From assembly GCA_026645575.1 (NCBI GenBank), contig JAPKMW010000006.1, positions 124,001 through 188,000 of the forward strand: a stretch of 64,000 nucleotides of DNA, written 5' to 3'. This DNA comes from Caldilineaceae bacterium. Lineage in GTDB: Bacteria; Chloroflexota; Anaerolineae; Caldilineales; Caldilineaceae. A program made the position numbers and the translations under genes. The notes under the pieces were generated by a model. That model saw only the letters and a list, made by a program, of their open reading frames with translations. It ran no database searches and was not told where the DNA came from. This document shows positions 42,325 to 52,000 of this stretch, piece after piece; position 1 is the stretch's first letter, and each line of letters opens with the position of its first letter.

Positions 42325-42391
42325 TGATATTGGGTATTGGATACTGTGGATTAGCTGATCTATACTATCCAATATCCAATACCCAATACCA
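42325..42391. repeat. AATATCCAATACCC repeat family, copy 5
   Basis: TGATATTGGGTATTGGATA is mirrored by TATCCAATATCCAATACCCAATA across about 20 bases. Between the exporter and the SDR gene. Confidence 0.7.
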
Positions 42392-42413
42392 AGTCTCAAG
42401 CCACGGAGGCAAG

Positions 42414-43124
42414 ATGAACATTCTCATTGTCGGTGCGTCCGGCCATGTCGGTACGCTGGTGAATCCATTTCTGAAACAGCAGCATACGTTGCGCATTTAT
42501 GATGTCAAACCGCCGGCAGACGCCGCTTTGGACTACTGGCCCGGTGATGTCACCGATTATGACAACCTCAAGCGGGCGCTGACGGGCATGGATCGGCTGC
42601 TCTATATGGCCATGAATATTCAGCGGGGCGAGGAGCTGGCGATTGAACATTCTTCCTTTGATGTCAATGTCAAAGGCGTTTACCTGGCGCTCAAGGCGGC
42701 GCATGAGGTGGGCATTTCGCACGCCGTCTATTGCAGCACCATGTCGGTCTATGACGGTGCGCTGGAGGTGCGGTACTTCTTTGATGAAGAGATGACGCCC
42801 GATGCCCGTGGCACCTACGGTTTTACCAAACGACTGGGCGAGGAAGTTTGTCGCAATGCCTGGGTGCGCTATGGCTTGAGTGTCAACGCTCTGCGCATGT
42901 GCCACCCGATCGCTCGCGAAAAATTTCTGGAACAGGCGCGCTTGGGGACGCCCTCCATCCCCACCGACGCCGAAGATGTCGCCCGGCTGATGTTGGCCGC
43001 GCTGGCGTACAGCAATGGTTTTCAAGCCTTTCTTACCAGCGGCGATTATGAAAACAAGATTATGAATATGAGCAAGGCTAAACGGTTGCTGGGCTGGGAG
43101 CCGTTGGCGCGACCGGTGCAATGA
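42414..43124 (+). CDS. NAD(P)-dependent epimerase/dehydratase-type SDR protein
   Basis: A 236-residue extended short-chain dehydrogenase: nucleotide motif VGASGHVGTLV at the N-terminus, catalytic region CSTMSVYDG and YGFTKRLGEEV (YxxxK as YGFTK). It is shorter than typical epimerases (about 300), ending FQAFLTSGDYENKIMNMSKAKRLLGWEPL, which is the standard C-terminal motif, so it appears complete. CGGAGG precedes the ATG at 42414. Substrate, probably a nucleotide sugar or sugar, unknown. Confidence 0.88.
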   Translation: MNILIVGASGHVGTLVNPFLKQQHTLRIYDVKPPADAALDYWPGDVTDYDNLKRALTGMDRLLYMAMNIQRGEELAIEHSSFDVNVKGVYLALKAAHEVGISHAVYCSTMSVYDGALEVRYFFDEEMTPDARGTYGFTKRLGEEVCRNAWVRYGLSVNALRMCHPIAREKFLEQARLGTPSIPTDAEDVARLMLAALAYSNGFQAFLTSGDYENKIMNMSKAKRLLGWEPLARPVQ

Positions 43125-43126
43125 TG

Positions 43127-43212
43127 GGGCTAGAGGCGCGGATTTAGAACAACGCGGATTACCAACCTGAACGGCAACGATCCGCTCTGTCCTGAATCCG
43201 CGCCCCTAGCCC
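43127..43212. repeat. GGGGCGCGGATTCAGG inverted repeat, copy 3
   Basis: GGGCTAGAGGCGCGGATTTAG is mirrored by CTGAATCCGCGCCCCTAGCC, with inner ACGCGGATT and AACGATCCGC blocks. Lies between the SDR and methyltransferase genes. Confidence 0.7.
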
Positions 43213-43256
43213 TTTGTTCTTTCCTACCCGTGTAATCATTTGGCTGCTCTTATCCT

Positions 43257-44669
43257 ATGACGATTGAATCCCATCTTACTGTCCCCGTAACGAATGCGTA
43301 CCTGGCCGCGGAAACGACCGAGGCCGAAGCGTATGGGTTGACCTGGCCCGGTAAGCGTGCGGCTGGTCGTCTGGTCGCCATACCCAGCACGGGGGTGTTG
43401 TTGCCGGCACCGGGGGAAGGGGTAGACGAGGCGACCACCCAAAATCTCTTTATCGAAGGCGACAACCTGGATGCCCTCAAATTGCTGCAAACCAGTTATG
43501 CCGGTCGTGTGAAGCTGATTTACATCGATCCACCCTATAACACGGGCAATGATTTTGTCTACAAGGACGATTTCAAAGAGTCGTTGACCGCCTATCGCAA
43601 GCGGACGGGGCAGCATGGTGCGACCGAGGAGCGATTAACGGCCAACCGCCAGATGAGTGATCGCCTGCACGCCAACTGGTTGAGCATGATCTACCCGCGC
43701 TTGTGCCTGGCCAGGGAATTGCTGCGCCCGGATGGCTTGATCATGGTGAGCATTGATGACCGTGAGGTGGCGCCGTTGCGGTTGTTGTTGGACGAAATCT
43801 TTGGCGAGCAGAACTTTGTCACTCAGTTTGTCTGGCACTCCTCCACAGCGGGCGGGATTCGCAGCAAGCATGTCAACAAAAACCATGAGTATGTTCTCAC
43901 CTACGCCCGTAGCATTGACGATCTACCCATGCTCTTTGCCCCTTTATCGCCCGAAGCGGTGGCCCAATATAAACGTCAGGATGAACAGGGTCTCTACCGC
44001 GAAAAAGATTTTGCCTGGCGCAACCGGTCGGACAATCAAAACCAGAAATATCTCGTGCAATGTCCCGATGGGCAACGGGTGCAGCCGCCGCCAGGATACA
44101 TATTCCGCTTTGTCAAAGCGACCTTTGACGACGCCCTGGCGCAAGGGCTGGTCGTCTTCAAACCCAGTAATACCACGCCACTGGTGGATGAAAACGGTCA
44201 ACGCGCCCGCTGGAATATCTATATCAAGAAGTATCTAGCCGACGGCACCGGCGCCCCGTCGTCGTTATTGCCCAAAAGTCTGGTAGGCATCTCCAATGCC
44301 GGTACACAGGAGCTAAAGGAACTCTTTGGCGCTGTCCTCTTTAACAACCCGAAACCGATCGCCTTGCTCACTTACCTGCTGGCCGTGGGAACGACGCGTG
44401 ACACCGAGGATCTTGTGCTGGATTTTTTCGCCGGCACGGGTAGCACCGCCCATGCTGTTCTCCAAAAGAACCGGGAGGATGGGGGCAATCGCCGCTTTAT
44501 CCTCGTTCAATTATCGGAGGCGACCAGCCACCCAGTATTTCCTACGATTGCCGAGATCGGGAAGGAGCGCATCCGCCGCGTGAGCCAACGGCTGCGGACC
44601 GACGGCAACGGTCATCGCGAAGACCTGGGGTTCAAGGTTTTCAAGATTGGCGTTGCCCCTCAACGATAG
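43257..44669 (+). CDS. Beta-class adenine-specific DNA methyltransferase (type III Mod-like), orphan and apparently shortened
   Basis: A 470-residue protein with motif IV DPPYNTG at 91-97 before motif I FFAGTGST at about 390-397, the order of beta-class N6-adenine enzymes such as type III Mod subunits. It would use SAM to methylate adenine in a specific site. It ends at GFKVFKIGVAPQR about 75 residues after motif I; related Mod proteins normally continue roughly 130-160 residues, so the C-terminus looks lost. No Res (restriction) gene is nearby: an MFS carrier follows. It could be an inactive remnant or a solitary methyltransferase. Confidence 0.8.
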   Translation: MTIESHLTVPVTNAYLAAETTEAEAYGLTWPGKRAAGRLVAIPSTGVLLPAPGEGVDEATTQNLFIEGDNLDALKLLQTSYAGRVKLIYIDPPYNTGNDFVYKDDFKESLTAYRKRTGQHGATEERLTANRQMSDRLHANWLSMIYPRLCLARELLRPDGLIMVSIDDREVAPLRLLLDEIFGEQNFVTQFVWHSSTAGGIRSKHVNKNHEYVLTYARSIDDLPMLFAPLSPEAVAQYKRQDEQGLYREKDFAWRNRSDNQNQKYLVQCPDGQRVQPPPGYIFRFVKATFDDALAQGLVVFKPSNTTPLVDENGQRARWNIYIKKYLADGTGAPSSLLPKSLVGISNAGTQELKELFGAVLFNNPKPIALLTYLLAVGTTRDTEDLVLDFFAGTGSTAHAVLQKNREDGGNRRFILVQLSEATSHPVFPTIAEIGKERIRRVSQRLRTDGNGHREDLGFKVFKIGVAPQR

Positions 44670-44799
44670 CCGGCTGCAACTGTGATTCGTAGTGATATTC
44701 TGGGGCGCTCATCTATTACACCGGCTGATTATGCATCATCTGCGTGGCGCGATGGCCATCCAGATGCTCCATGACAAAGGCGACAGGTTGGTGGCGGCC

Positions 44800-46194
44800 A
44801 TGAACCCGGTAACAAATGGCTCAGGTCACTTGCAGCCCTCCCCTGCCTATGGTAGAGTAGCAACCAGCAACTTTCAAGCTTCCCAGGCAAAGCAGGCTCT
44901 CTTGCACCTTCCCTTCAAGCGACTTAGTGAATCGATTGAACGCACCTTTAGCGAACCACTGGCGCCGCTGGTACGGCGTAACATGTACATCGAATTATGG
45001 GCGTCGGTGGCTTATGGCATCTTCTATGCCGGGGCCATTCAGTACATTCCGGTTGTCCTGCGCCGGTTGGGCGCTTCCTCAGAATTGTTGGCGCTTTACA
45101 CCGCCCAGACCTATCTCGGTTCGATCCTCACGTCGCTCAGTATTGTGTTGATGCGTCGTCGGCGCCCCAAACATGTGATCGTTCTCTTTTGGGTGGTGTC
45201 GCGCAGCCTCTTTTTGCTCTTTGCTTTTGTCACCGATGCCTATTGGCTGCTGGTGATCATGGCGATCTTCTGGTTGTTGGAAAGCTTTCCCTCGCCCGGC
45301 TACACCCGCATCATCCAGGTGATCTACCCAGAGCGGGTGCGCGGCCAGGTGATTTCTGTCGTGCGGCTGGGCATGGTGGTGGCGATCCTGCTGGCGACGC
45401 CGGTGGCCGGTTGGGCGCTCGATTGGGTGGGTTATCGCGTCCTTTTTCCACTGGCTGGGTTGATGGGCGTTGCCGCCATGTGGATCTTCCACCAGTTGCA
45501 GGTGGACGAAGGTCCGTTGCCGCCACGGGAAACCAAATCGGTGGGCCGCCTGTGGGAAATTGTGCGCCACAACCGTCCCTTTGCCATTCACTTGCTCTCC
45601 TTTACCGTCTATGGGCTGGGCGGTTTGATCGGCTACCCGCTCTACGCCATTGTCCAAGTGGATCGGCTGCAACTTTCCTACACCGACATTGGCTTGTTGG
45701 GCGTAGCGCAATCGGCGGCGTGGTTGGTCGGCTTTTTGATTTGGGGGCGGCTGGTGGATCGCAAGGGGGGCTTGCCGGTCTTGAGCATCAACCAATTGAT
45801 CTCGGTGGTCGTTCCGCTCTCCTACCTCTGGGCCACCGACGGCTGGATGTTGCTGCCCGCCTTTATCGTGCAAGGGTTGATCAACGCCGGGGTCGATGTT
45901 GGCTTGATCAGCACTTGCATCCAACTGGCCGAGCGGGACAAAGTGGTGGAATATGCGGCGGTGCAAGCAACCGCGGTGGGGGCGCGCGGGCTGGTGACAC
46001 CCTTCATCGGGGCTGGGTTGGTGCGGCTGGGGGTGGCCGATACCCAGATTTTTGCCCTGGGCGCCGGGTTGATCTTTCTTTCCTGGCTGATCCTGCTTGG
46101 CGTACATGGTCCGCCGGCGACCCCCCAAAACTTGCCGCTGCGTCGTTCACTACGCGCCCGTTGGCCCTTGCGTTGGCGCTTTCCACGTCAGTAA
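44800..46194 (+). CDS. Major facilitator superfamily transporter
   Basis: About 464 residues with twelve likely membrane spans. Early LWASVAYGIFYAGAIQYIPVVLRRLGASSELL, a central basic loop, and FLIWGRLVDRKGGLPVLSINQLISVV with the MFS loop motif (GRLVDRKGG). The start is uncertain: the frame is open upstream to 44692, and the ATG at 44800 has only a weak ribosome-binding site, while similarity begins near LPFKRLSESIERTF (about 44905). No substrate can be assigned. Confidence 0.8.
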   Translation: MNPVTNGSGHLQPSPAYGRVATSNFQASQAKQALLHLPFKRLSESIERTFSEPLAPLVRRNMYIELWASVAYGIFYAGAIQYIPVVLRRLGASSELLALYTAQTYLGSILTSLSIVLMRRRRPKHVIVLFWVVSRSLFLLFAFVTDAYWLLVIMAIFWLLESFPSPGYTRIIQVIYPERVRGQVISVVRLGMVVAILLATPVAGWALDWVGYRVLFPLAGLMGVAAMWIFHQLQVDEGPLPPRETKSVGRLWEIVRHNRPFAIHLLSFTVYGLGGLIGYPLYAIVQVDRLQLSYTDIGLLGVAQSAAWLVGFLIWGRLVDRKGGLPVLSINQLISVVVPLSYLWATDGWMLLPAFIVQGLINAGVDVGLISTCIQLAERDKVVEYAAVQATAVGARGLVTPFIGAGLVRLGVADTQIFALGAGLIFLSWLILLGVHGPPATPQNLPLRRSLRARWPLRWRFPRQ

Positions 46195-46276
46195 CAACAC
46201 AAAGCAGGAAAAGTTCGGCGCTTTCCATCCGCCGCCGATCTCTTGCAAGAACTTGATCGTGCGGATGACGCCTAAT

Positions 46277-46363
46277 GTTCTGTTGACATTTCGTTTTTGC
46301 CGGGTTAAAACCCGCTGTCAGCAGGCCAATTCCATTGGTCGTTTTAGCAAATGTCAACAGAAC
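46277..46363. mobile_element. MITE-like element with 15-bp terminal inverted repeats
   Basis: GTTCTGTTGACATTT (46277-46291) and its exact complement (46349-46363) bound an 87-bp non-coding unit; an inner GGGTTAAAACCC lies between. Flanking CTAAT/CTAG traces could be part of the ends. Its right end stands four bases from the start of the toxin reading frame. Confidence 0.6.
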
Positions 46364-46366
46364 CTA

Positions 46367-46642
46367 GTGTTCACCCTCGTCACCACCGACGATTTTCTGC
46401 GCCGTGCGCACAAATTTTTCAAGAAACACCCAGATTTGTGCGCCCGTTTTGCGCAGGTAACTAAAGATTTACAACAAGATCCTTTTGCACCCCACTTAGA
46501 TTATCACCACCTCCAGGGCAAGCTCAAAGGGATGCCGGCTGTCCGGCTGACCGACAGCTATCGCATTACATTGACAATTGTCATTGCCGAAGAAGAGATC
46601 ATCCTCCTTGACATCAGCAGTCATGATGACTTATACCGTTAA
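46367..46642 (+). CDS. RelE/YafQ-like toxin, orphan
   Basis: About 91 codons from a GTG at 46367: VFTLVTTDDFLRRAHKFFKK near the start, then HHLQGKLKGMPAVRLTDSYRI and a final DISSHDDLYR. This is the RelE/ParE-like mRNA-interferase fold (FxxxxxFxKKHPxL..., R in the DSYRI turn, terminal HDxxY). No antitoxin gene is adjacent, and no ATG is available after the MITE-like element 4 bases upstream, so the original 5' end and partner may have been lost. Functional expression is doubtful. Confidence 0.65.
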   Translation: MFTLVTTDDFLRRAHKFFKKHPDLCARFAQVTKDLQQDPFAPHLDYHHLQGKLKGMPAVRLTDSYRITLTIVIAEEEIILLDISSHDDLYR

Positions 46643-46661
46643 GGGTCCAAAAATATGCGTC

Positions 46662-46726
46662 ACTGCTCATGGCGAGTCCGTGACTCGCAACCAGCTTGGG
46701 CGAGTCACGGACTCGCCATGAGTAGT
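46662..46726. repeat. GTCCGTGAC palindrome family, copy 2
   Basis: CTCATGGCGAGTCCGTGACT at 46666 onward is mirrored exactly at 46701-46722 (22 bp), extended by ACT...AGT and one G-T pair to 26 bp; loop of 13 bases. It lies between the convergent toxin and D-2-hydroxyacid dehydrogenase genes. Confidence 0.8.
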
Positions 46727-46744
46727 GTACCAAGTTGTATTTTT

Positions 46745-47758
46745 TCAATACCCCAGCGTGCGCTCTACCAGATTCAACAGTGGTTCACCAGCCCGGTAGC
46801 GCCGCAAATTTTCGGCAAAGAGATCCACCACGTTGTCAAAGTGATGTTCAATATGGCCGGCCAAATGGGGCGTGACGATGACGTTCTCCTGTCGCCACAA
46901 GGCGTGATCGGGTGGCAGCGGCTCTGGCGTCGTCACATCAAGCACGGCGCCGCCAATGCGTTTCTCTTGCAAGGCAACCAGCAGCGCTTCCTGGTCGATC
47001 AATCGGCCGCGCCCAATGTTGATCAACAGGGCGTGCGGCTGCATGGCGGCCAGTTCTGCTGCGCCAATCAAGTGGTGCGTTTGCGGCAGAAGCGGCACGC
47101 CAAGCACCACGTAGTCGCTTTGGCGTAGCAACGCCGGCAATTCAGCAAGGGTGAACCAGGCTTCTGGCAGGACGCCATCCGGGTCGCCCAGACCGGCGGG
47201 GCTATAGCCGTCATAGCGCGGTGAGCCGCCAGGGCGCCGCGTCGCTAGAATCCGCATCCCCACTGCCTTCGCCATACGGGCAATTTCGCGACCAATGGCG
47301 CCGTAGCCAACAATGCCGATGGTGCGCCCATAGACCGGGCGCGGCCAGAGTTGGTGAATATCCTTCCCAGGAAACCAATAGCCTTGGGCTTGATGGGCCA
47401 GCAATTCGGGTAGACGATGCGCCCAAGCCAGTAACATCGTCAGCACATATTCAGGCAGATGGGGCAAGTGGGCGCCATTGGCGCTGGCAATGGGGAGACT
47501 TGTGTGCCAAAGGGGCGTGTCATGGATGTGATCGATGCCGGCGTTTTCCATTTGCACCCAGCGCAGACCGGCTGCATTCGCAAAAGAATAGTCGCCACGT
47601 CCGGTGAAAAGAACTTCGGTGGCGGGGGTCAGGGCTTGTTCAATTTCGCTGCCGCTTTTGGCCCAGAAGTGGATAATATTCGCGTCCGGCGCAACGGCGT
47701 ACAGGCTGGCAAGCTGTTTGACGGTGAGTTCACGAGTGGATAGGATTTTGATGGGCAT
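46745..47758 (-). CDS. D-2-hydroxyacid dehydrogenase family protein
   Basis: A 337-residue NAD(P)-dependent dehydrogenase. The nucleotide motif is in TIGIVGYGAIGREIARMAK; substrate/catalytic residues follow the family: Arg in LLINIGRGRLIDQEAL, Glu in TPEPLPPDH, His in VTPHLAGHIEH. It reduces 2-oxoacids such as glyoxylate or hydroxypyruvate, or the reverse; exact substrate unknown. I chose the Met of MPIKILSTREL at 47758; an ATG nine bases upstream is also possible. Diverges from the quinone oxidoreductase. Confidence 0.88.
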   Translation of the reverse strand: MPIKILSTRELTVKQLASLYAVAPDANIIHFWAKSGSEIEQALTPATEVLFTGRGDYSFANAAGLRWVQMENAGIDHIHDTPLWHTSLPIASANGAHLPHLPEYVLTMLLAWAHRLPELLAHQAQGYWFPGKDIHQLWPRPVYGRTIGIVGYGAIGREIARMAKAVGMRILATRRPGGSPRYDGYSPAGLGDPDGVLPEAWFTLAELPALLRQSDYVVLGVPLLPQTHHLIGAAELAAMQPHALLINIGRGRLIDQEALLVALQEKRIGGAVLDVTTPEPLPPDHALWRQENVIVTPHLAGHIEHHFDNVVDLFAENLRRYRAGEPLLNLVERTLGY

Positions 47759-47872
47759 GGTTGGGTACATTCTTTCTATTATGGTTGCAATAGGGTACAA
47801 TAGTACCCGAATTTTCTTGATCCATCAACCATAGGATCTATCAACCAACAATGATGACAGAGGAGAAGTGCC

Positions 47873-48841
47873 ATGAAAGCCATCCGTGTTCATGAAACTG
47901 GTGATGTCAGCGTCCTGCGCTATGAAGAGGCGCCCATGCCCGAACCCAAAGAGGGCGAAGTGCGCATCAAGGTCGCAGCCGCCGGTCTAAATTTTATTGA
48001 TACCTATCATCGTATGGGCTGGTATCCCTTGCCCCGCCCGTTTATCCTTGGGCAGGAAGCCGCTGGCGTAGTTGAGAGCGTCGGCGCCGGCGTCACTGAG
48101 TTCAAGCCGGGTGATCCGGTCGCTTATTGTATGGCGCAGGGGGGCTATGCCGACTATGCGGTGGCGCCGGCTCGCCTGGTTGTCAAAGTGCCAACTGCGG
48201 TGAGCAGCCAGCAGGCGGCGGCGGTCATGCTCCAGGGCATGACCGCCCACTACCTGACCCACAGCACCTATGCGCTCAAGTCAGGAGATATTGCTTTGAT
48301 TCATGCGGCGGCCGGCGGTACGGGCGCCTTGGTGGTGCAAATGGCGAAGAAGTTAGGCGCCCATGTCATCGCTACGGTTGGCAGTGAAGAGAAAGCGGCT
48401 GTTGCGCGCGCTTCCGGGGCCGATGATGTGATTGTCTACACCCAACAAGATTTCGAGGCAGAGACTAAACGGTTGACCGGCGGCAAGGGCTGTCATGTGG
48501 TCTATGATTCGGTGGGCAAGGCGACCTTTGAGAAGAGCCTGAATTGTCTGCGCCCGCGTGGCTACATGGTCCTCTTTGGGCAGGCCAGCGGGCAAGTCGA
48601 GCCGTTGAATCCGCAAGTGTTGAACCAGAAGGGGTCCATCTATTTGACCCGTCCCTCCTTGGGCGCGTACATTGCCACGCGTGATGAACTGCTCTGGCGC
48701 GCCAATGATCTGTTCAATTGGATGGCTGCCGGCCAGTTGGAAGTACGCATCGACAAAAGCTTCTCCCTGGCCGAAGCCGCCGCTGCTCATACCTATTTGG
48801 AGGGACGAAATACCAAAGGGAAAGTGTTGTTGATTCCGTGA
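47873..48841 (+). CDS. Zinc-free quinone oxidoreductase (zeta-crystallin/QOR type MDR protein)
   Basis: A 322-residue medium-chain dehydrogenase/reductase. It starts [21 protein letters not shown]; the NADPH site is [24 protein letters not shown]; no zinc-ligand cysteine cluster is present, as usual for QOR enzymes that reduce quinones with NADPH. GAGGAG lies 7 bases before the ATG. Single-gene unit followed by a hairpin. Confidence 0.92.
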   Translation: MKAIRVHETGDVSVLRYEEAPMPEPKEGEVRIKVAAAGLNFIDTYHRMGWYPLPRPFILGQEAAGVVESVGAGVTEFKPGDPVAYCMAQGGYADYAVAPARLVVKVPTAVSSQQAAAVMLQGMTAHYLTHSTYALKSGDIALIHAAAGGTGALVVQMAKKLGAHVIATVGSEEKAAVARASGADDVIVYTQQDFEAETKRLTGGKGCHVVYDSVGKATFEKSLNCLRPRGYMVLFGQASGQVEPLNPQVLNQKGSIYLTRPSLGAYIATRDELLWRANDLFNWMAAGQLEVRIDKSFSLAEAAAAHTYLEGRNTKGKVLLIP

Positions 48842-48882
48842 TCGGCAAAATCGTGTTATACTAAACCGTAAAGATTTTTACA

Positions 48883-48908
48883 GGTGCTGAATTGCCAAAT
48901 TCAGCACC
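48883..48908. terminator. 11-bp hairpin after the quinone oxidoreductase gene
   Basis: GGTGCTGAATT-GCCA-AATTCAGCACC, 42 bases past the stop. A compact stem with a 4-base loop but no clear T-tract after it. It could end the transcript before the BTAD gene array. Confidence 0.45.
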
Positions 48909-49007
48909 CTATTGATCGGCTTTACTTGAATCGCCCAGGTGTTATCAACCTACGCCGTGTTTTACGTAAAGTGGGAGAACATCCCTAAGCTCAAGGCGTA
49001 TAGTTCT

Positions 49008-52000
49008 ATGGATTCTGTATTAAAGGTTAAATTGCTGGGCGCGCCTCAGACCCTGCGTGATGATACGCCGATCGCCGGTTTTATCACCCGCAAGGCGGAA
49101 GCGCTCTTTTATTATCTTGCCGTCACCCAGCGCACCCACACACGGGACACTCTGGCTGCGCTCTTATGGCCGGAGGATGACCAGCAACGCGCACGCAAAA
49201 ATCTGCGCGATATCACGTCGAATTTACGTGAACTATTGGGTGATTACCTGTTGATTACGCGTAGTACCCTTGCTTTTGATCACAGCCGTCCCTACTGGTT
49301 GGACTGTGAACGGTTCCAGACCCATCTACAACAAGCCACGCCCGCCCTTGCCATTGAGGAAACCTTGCGCGCAATGGACCTCTATCGCGGTGAATTTTTG
49401 GAAGGGTTTCATGTGCGGGGTGCGCCCAACTTTGAAGAGTGGATGCTCTTTGAGCGGGAACATCTGCATAAAGCTTATATTCAGGGGCAATATACGCTGG
49501 CCACCCGTTACCTTGACAACTACGATTACCATGCTGCCGTATTGGCGACGCAACGCCTCCTGGCGATTGAACCGTGGCAGGAACGCGCCCATCGTCAACT
49601 AATGATTGGTCTGGCCGGCAGCGGGCGCATAAACGAAGCGTTGGCGCAATATGCCGTCTGTTGCCGTGTCTTGGCCGATGAATTGGGGCTTGAGCCGATG
49701 GCCGAGACCACCACGCTCTATCAGCAAATCCGGAGCGGCGCCTATGACAAGGTGACAAGTGACAAGGTGACAAGTGACAAGGCAATCTCAGATCACCCGA
49801 TCATCCGGTCCCCAAATTACCTTGTCGCTCAGTCACCCAGCCATCCTTACAGGACAAGTCTTGTCACCCGCCCCCCCCACAACCTGCCGCGCCAGCTTAC
49901 CCCCTTCTTTGGCCGCACGGTTGAAATTGCTGCGGTGAGTGCTAAATTGCAACAACCGGATTGTTTCTGGTTGACCTTGATCGGTGTGGGCGGTGTGGGT
50001 AAGACACGGTTGGCGCTAAAGATTGGGGAAAGCTTACTTCCCTATTTTCGCGATGGCGTCTGGTTTGTTTCCCTATTGGATATTGCACCGGGGAAAACAT
50101 TGGAAGAGCAACTGGTGGCCGCCATCGGCAAGGCGCTGCAGCTTCCCTTTACCGGCGCTGAATCGTTGAAACCACAACTGCTCGCTTATTTACGCGAAAA
50201 GCAGTTGTTGTTGATTCTGGATAATTTTGAGCATCTAAACAGCGAAGAATGGCTTGAAAAGACGAATGAGCAAGCGCTTGGTCAGGCATTGCCGCGCTCC
50301 GCCGCTGATACAGTCTATCATCTGCTCCAAGAAACCCGTCAACTCAAGGTATTGATCACTTCGCGCCATCGGCTCAACTACCAGGCGGAGCATCTCTTCA
50401 CCCTGGATGGTTTGCCCTTGCCCGAAGCCGAGGATGTGGATGCATTGCTGGTAGGAGAGTTGGCGCTGACTACATTGCTCCAATATGACAGCGTTGCACT
50501 CTTTGCCCAACGCGCCGCCCAGAGCAGCAGCACCTTTGCGCTCAATCAAGAGAATGTTACGGCGATTGTGCAGATTTGTCGCCTTTTAGAAGGGTTGCCG
50601 CTCGGTATTGAACTGGCTGCAACGCTCATCCAGCGCTATAGCTGTCCACAGATTGCCCATCTTTTGGAAAAGCATTATGCGATCCTGGCGACCACCTTTC
50701 ACGATCTGCCGGCGCGTCATCGCACCATTGAGGCGACGCTGGCCTACTCCTGGCAACTCCTTGGACCGGCTGACGCCCTGATTCTGGCCCAGTGCGCCAT
50801 CTTCCGCGATAGTTTTACCCATGCCGCCGCCACGGCCATCACCGGGGCAACAGCCGATCAATTACAACGACTGGAAGATCACTTGCTCTTGCATCCCTTG
50901 GGTGTAAAACGGTACACGATGCACCGCTTGATGCGGCAGTATGCCCTCCAACAATTGCAGGCGACGCCCGCTGTGGAACAGGCGGTGCGCGAACGCCACT
51001 GTCGCTACTTTGTCCACTTTCTCAAAGGGATCATCGAAGAACGCACGCCGCTTGATGCGCAGGCATTCAGTACGGTGCAGGAAGAGATGGGCAATATCTA
51101 TAGCGGTTGGGAATGGGCGGTGGAACAAGGGCGCTTTGCGCTCTTACATCAGCTCTTGCCGCCGCTGACGCGTATATGGACCCTGGCCGGCTCTCATCGC
51201 GAAATTGCCGCCATCTTGTTGCAGGCCGTCATTGCACTCAAAGAGCGCTTTGCCCCGCAACTGGCCGGCACGACGGAAGCGCAACAATTGCTGGCGCAGT
51301 TGTTGCTGGAACAAGCCTATTTTTACAATACAACGGCGCGCATTGAGGAAGCCAAAACCGTAACCGAGGAAGCCTTGCACCTGGCCCACGCCCTGGGCGA
51401 CCGCACGCTGACCACGCTGGCCTACCAGCGCTTGGGCGACATGGCCTGGGCGCAAGGTGACTACCAACAGCACCGGTCGGCCTATGAACAGGCGCTGACC
51501 CTGGCGCGCACCATCAGCCGCCCCCAAAGTGAAGTGCAAAGCCTTTCCAATCTGGGTATGAATCATGACATGCGCGGCGAATATAGCCGCGCCATTCACT
51601 ACTATCAAGCTGCCCTGGTGTTGACACGCGCCCAAGGTGATCGCGCCACAGAAAATGTCATTTATAATAATTTGGGGGTCAGTAGCGCCCTCTTGGGTGA
51701 TTATACCGAAGCCTTACGCTATTACCAGGAAACACTACAGATTAGCCGCCAACTGGGCGATCAAGAAGGTAGCGGTTTTGCCAATCTTAACCTAGGGTTA
51801 CTGCATAATAGTTTGGGCGAATGGCAACAAGCGCACTACTACGGTGATCGGGCGCTCAAAATCTTCCGCATGATTGACAATCAGCGCCTGGAGGCGCGCA
51901 CCCTGGCGCAGTTAAGCCTGACCTTACACCAAGTGGGGGAAACCGGCCACGCCGCCAGCCATGCCCAACAAGCGCTGCAAATCGCCCGCAACGGCGGCTA

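Noticed and set aside
45079..46128. 349-codon open frame opposite the MFS gene
   Set aside because: Composition (His/Gln/Arg-rich, no domain) is that of an antisense shadow; the plus-strand frame has clear MFS motifs.
44997..46256. 419-codon frame overlapping the MFS gene in another phase
   Set aside because: Shadow frame; no membrane-spanning periodicity compared with the 44800-46194 frame.
46277..46363. Insertion sequence end of an intact transposon
   Set aside because: No transposase frame lies between or next to the repeats; only a short non-autonomous unit is supported.
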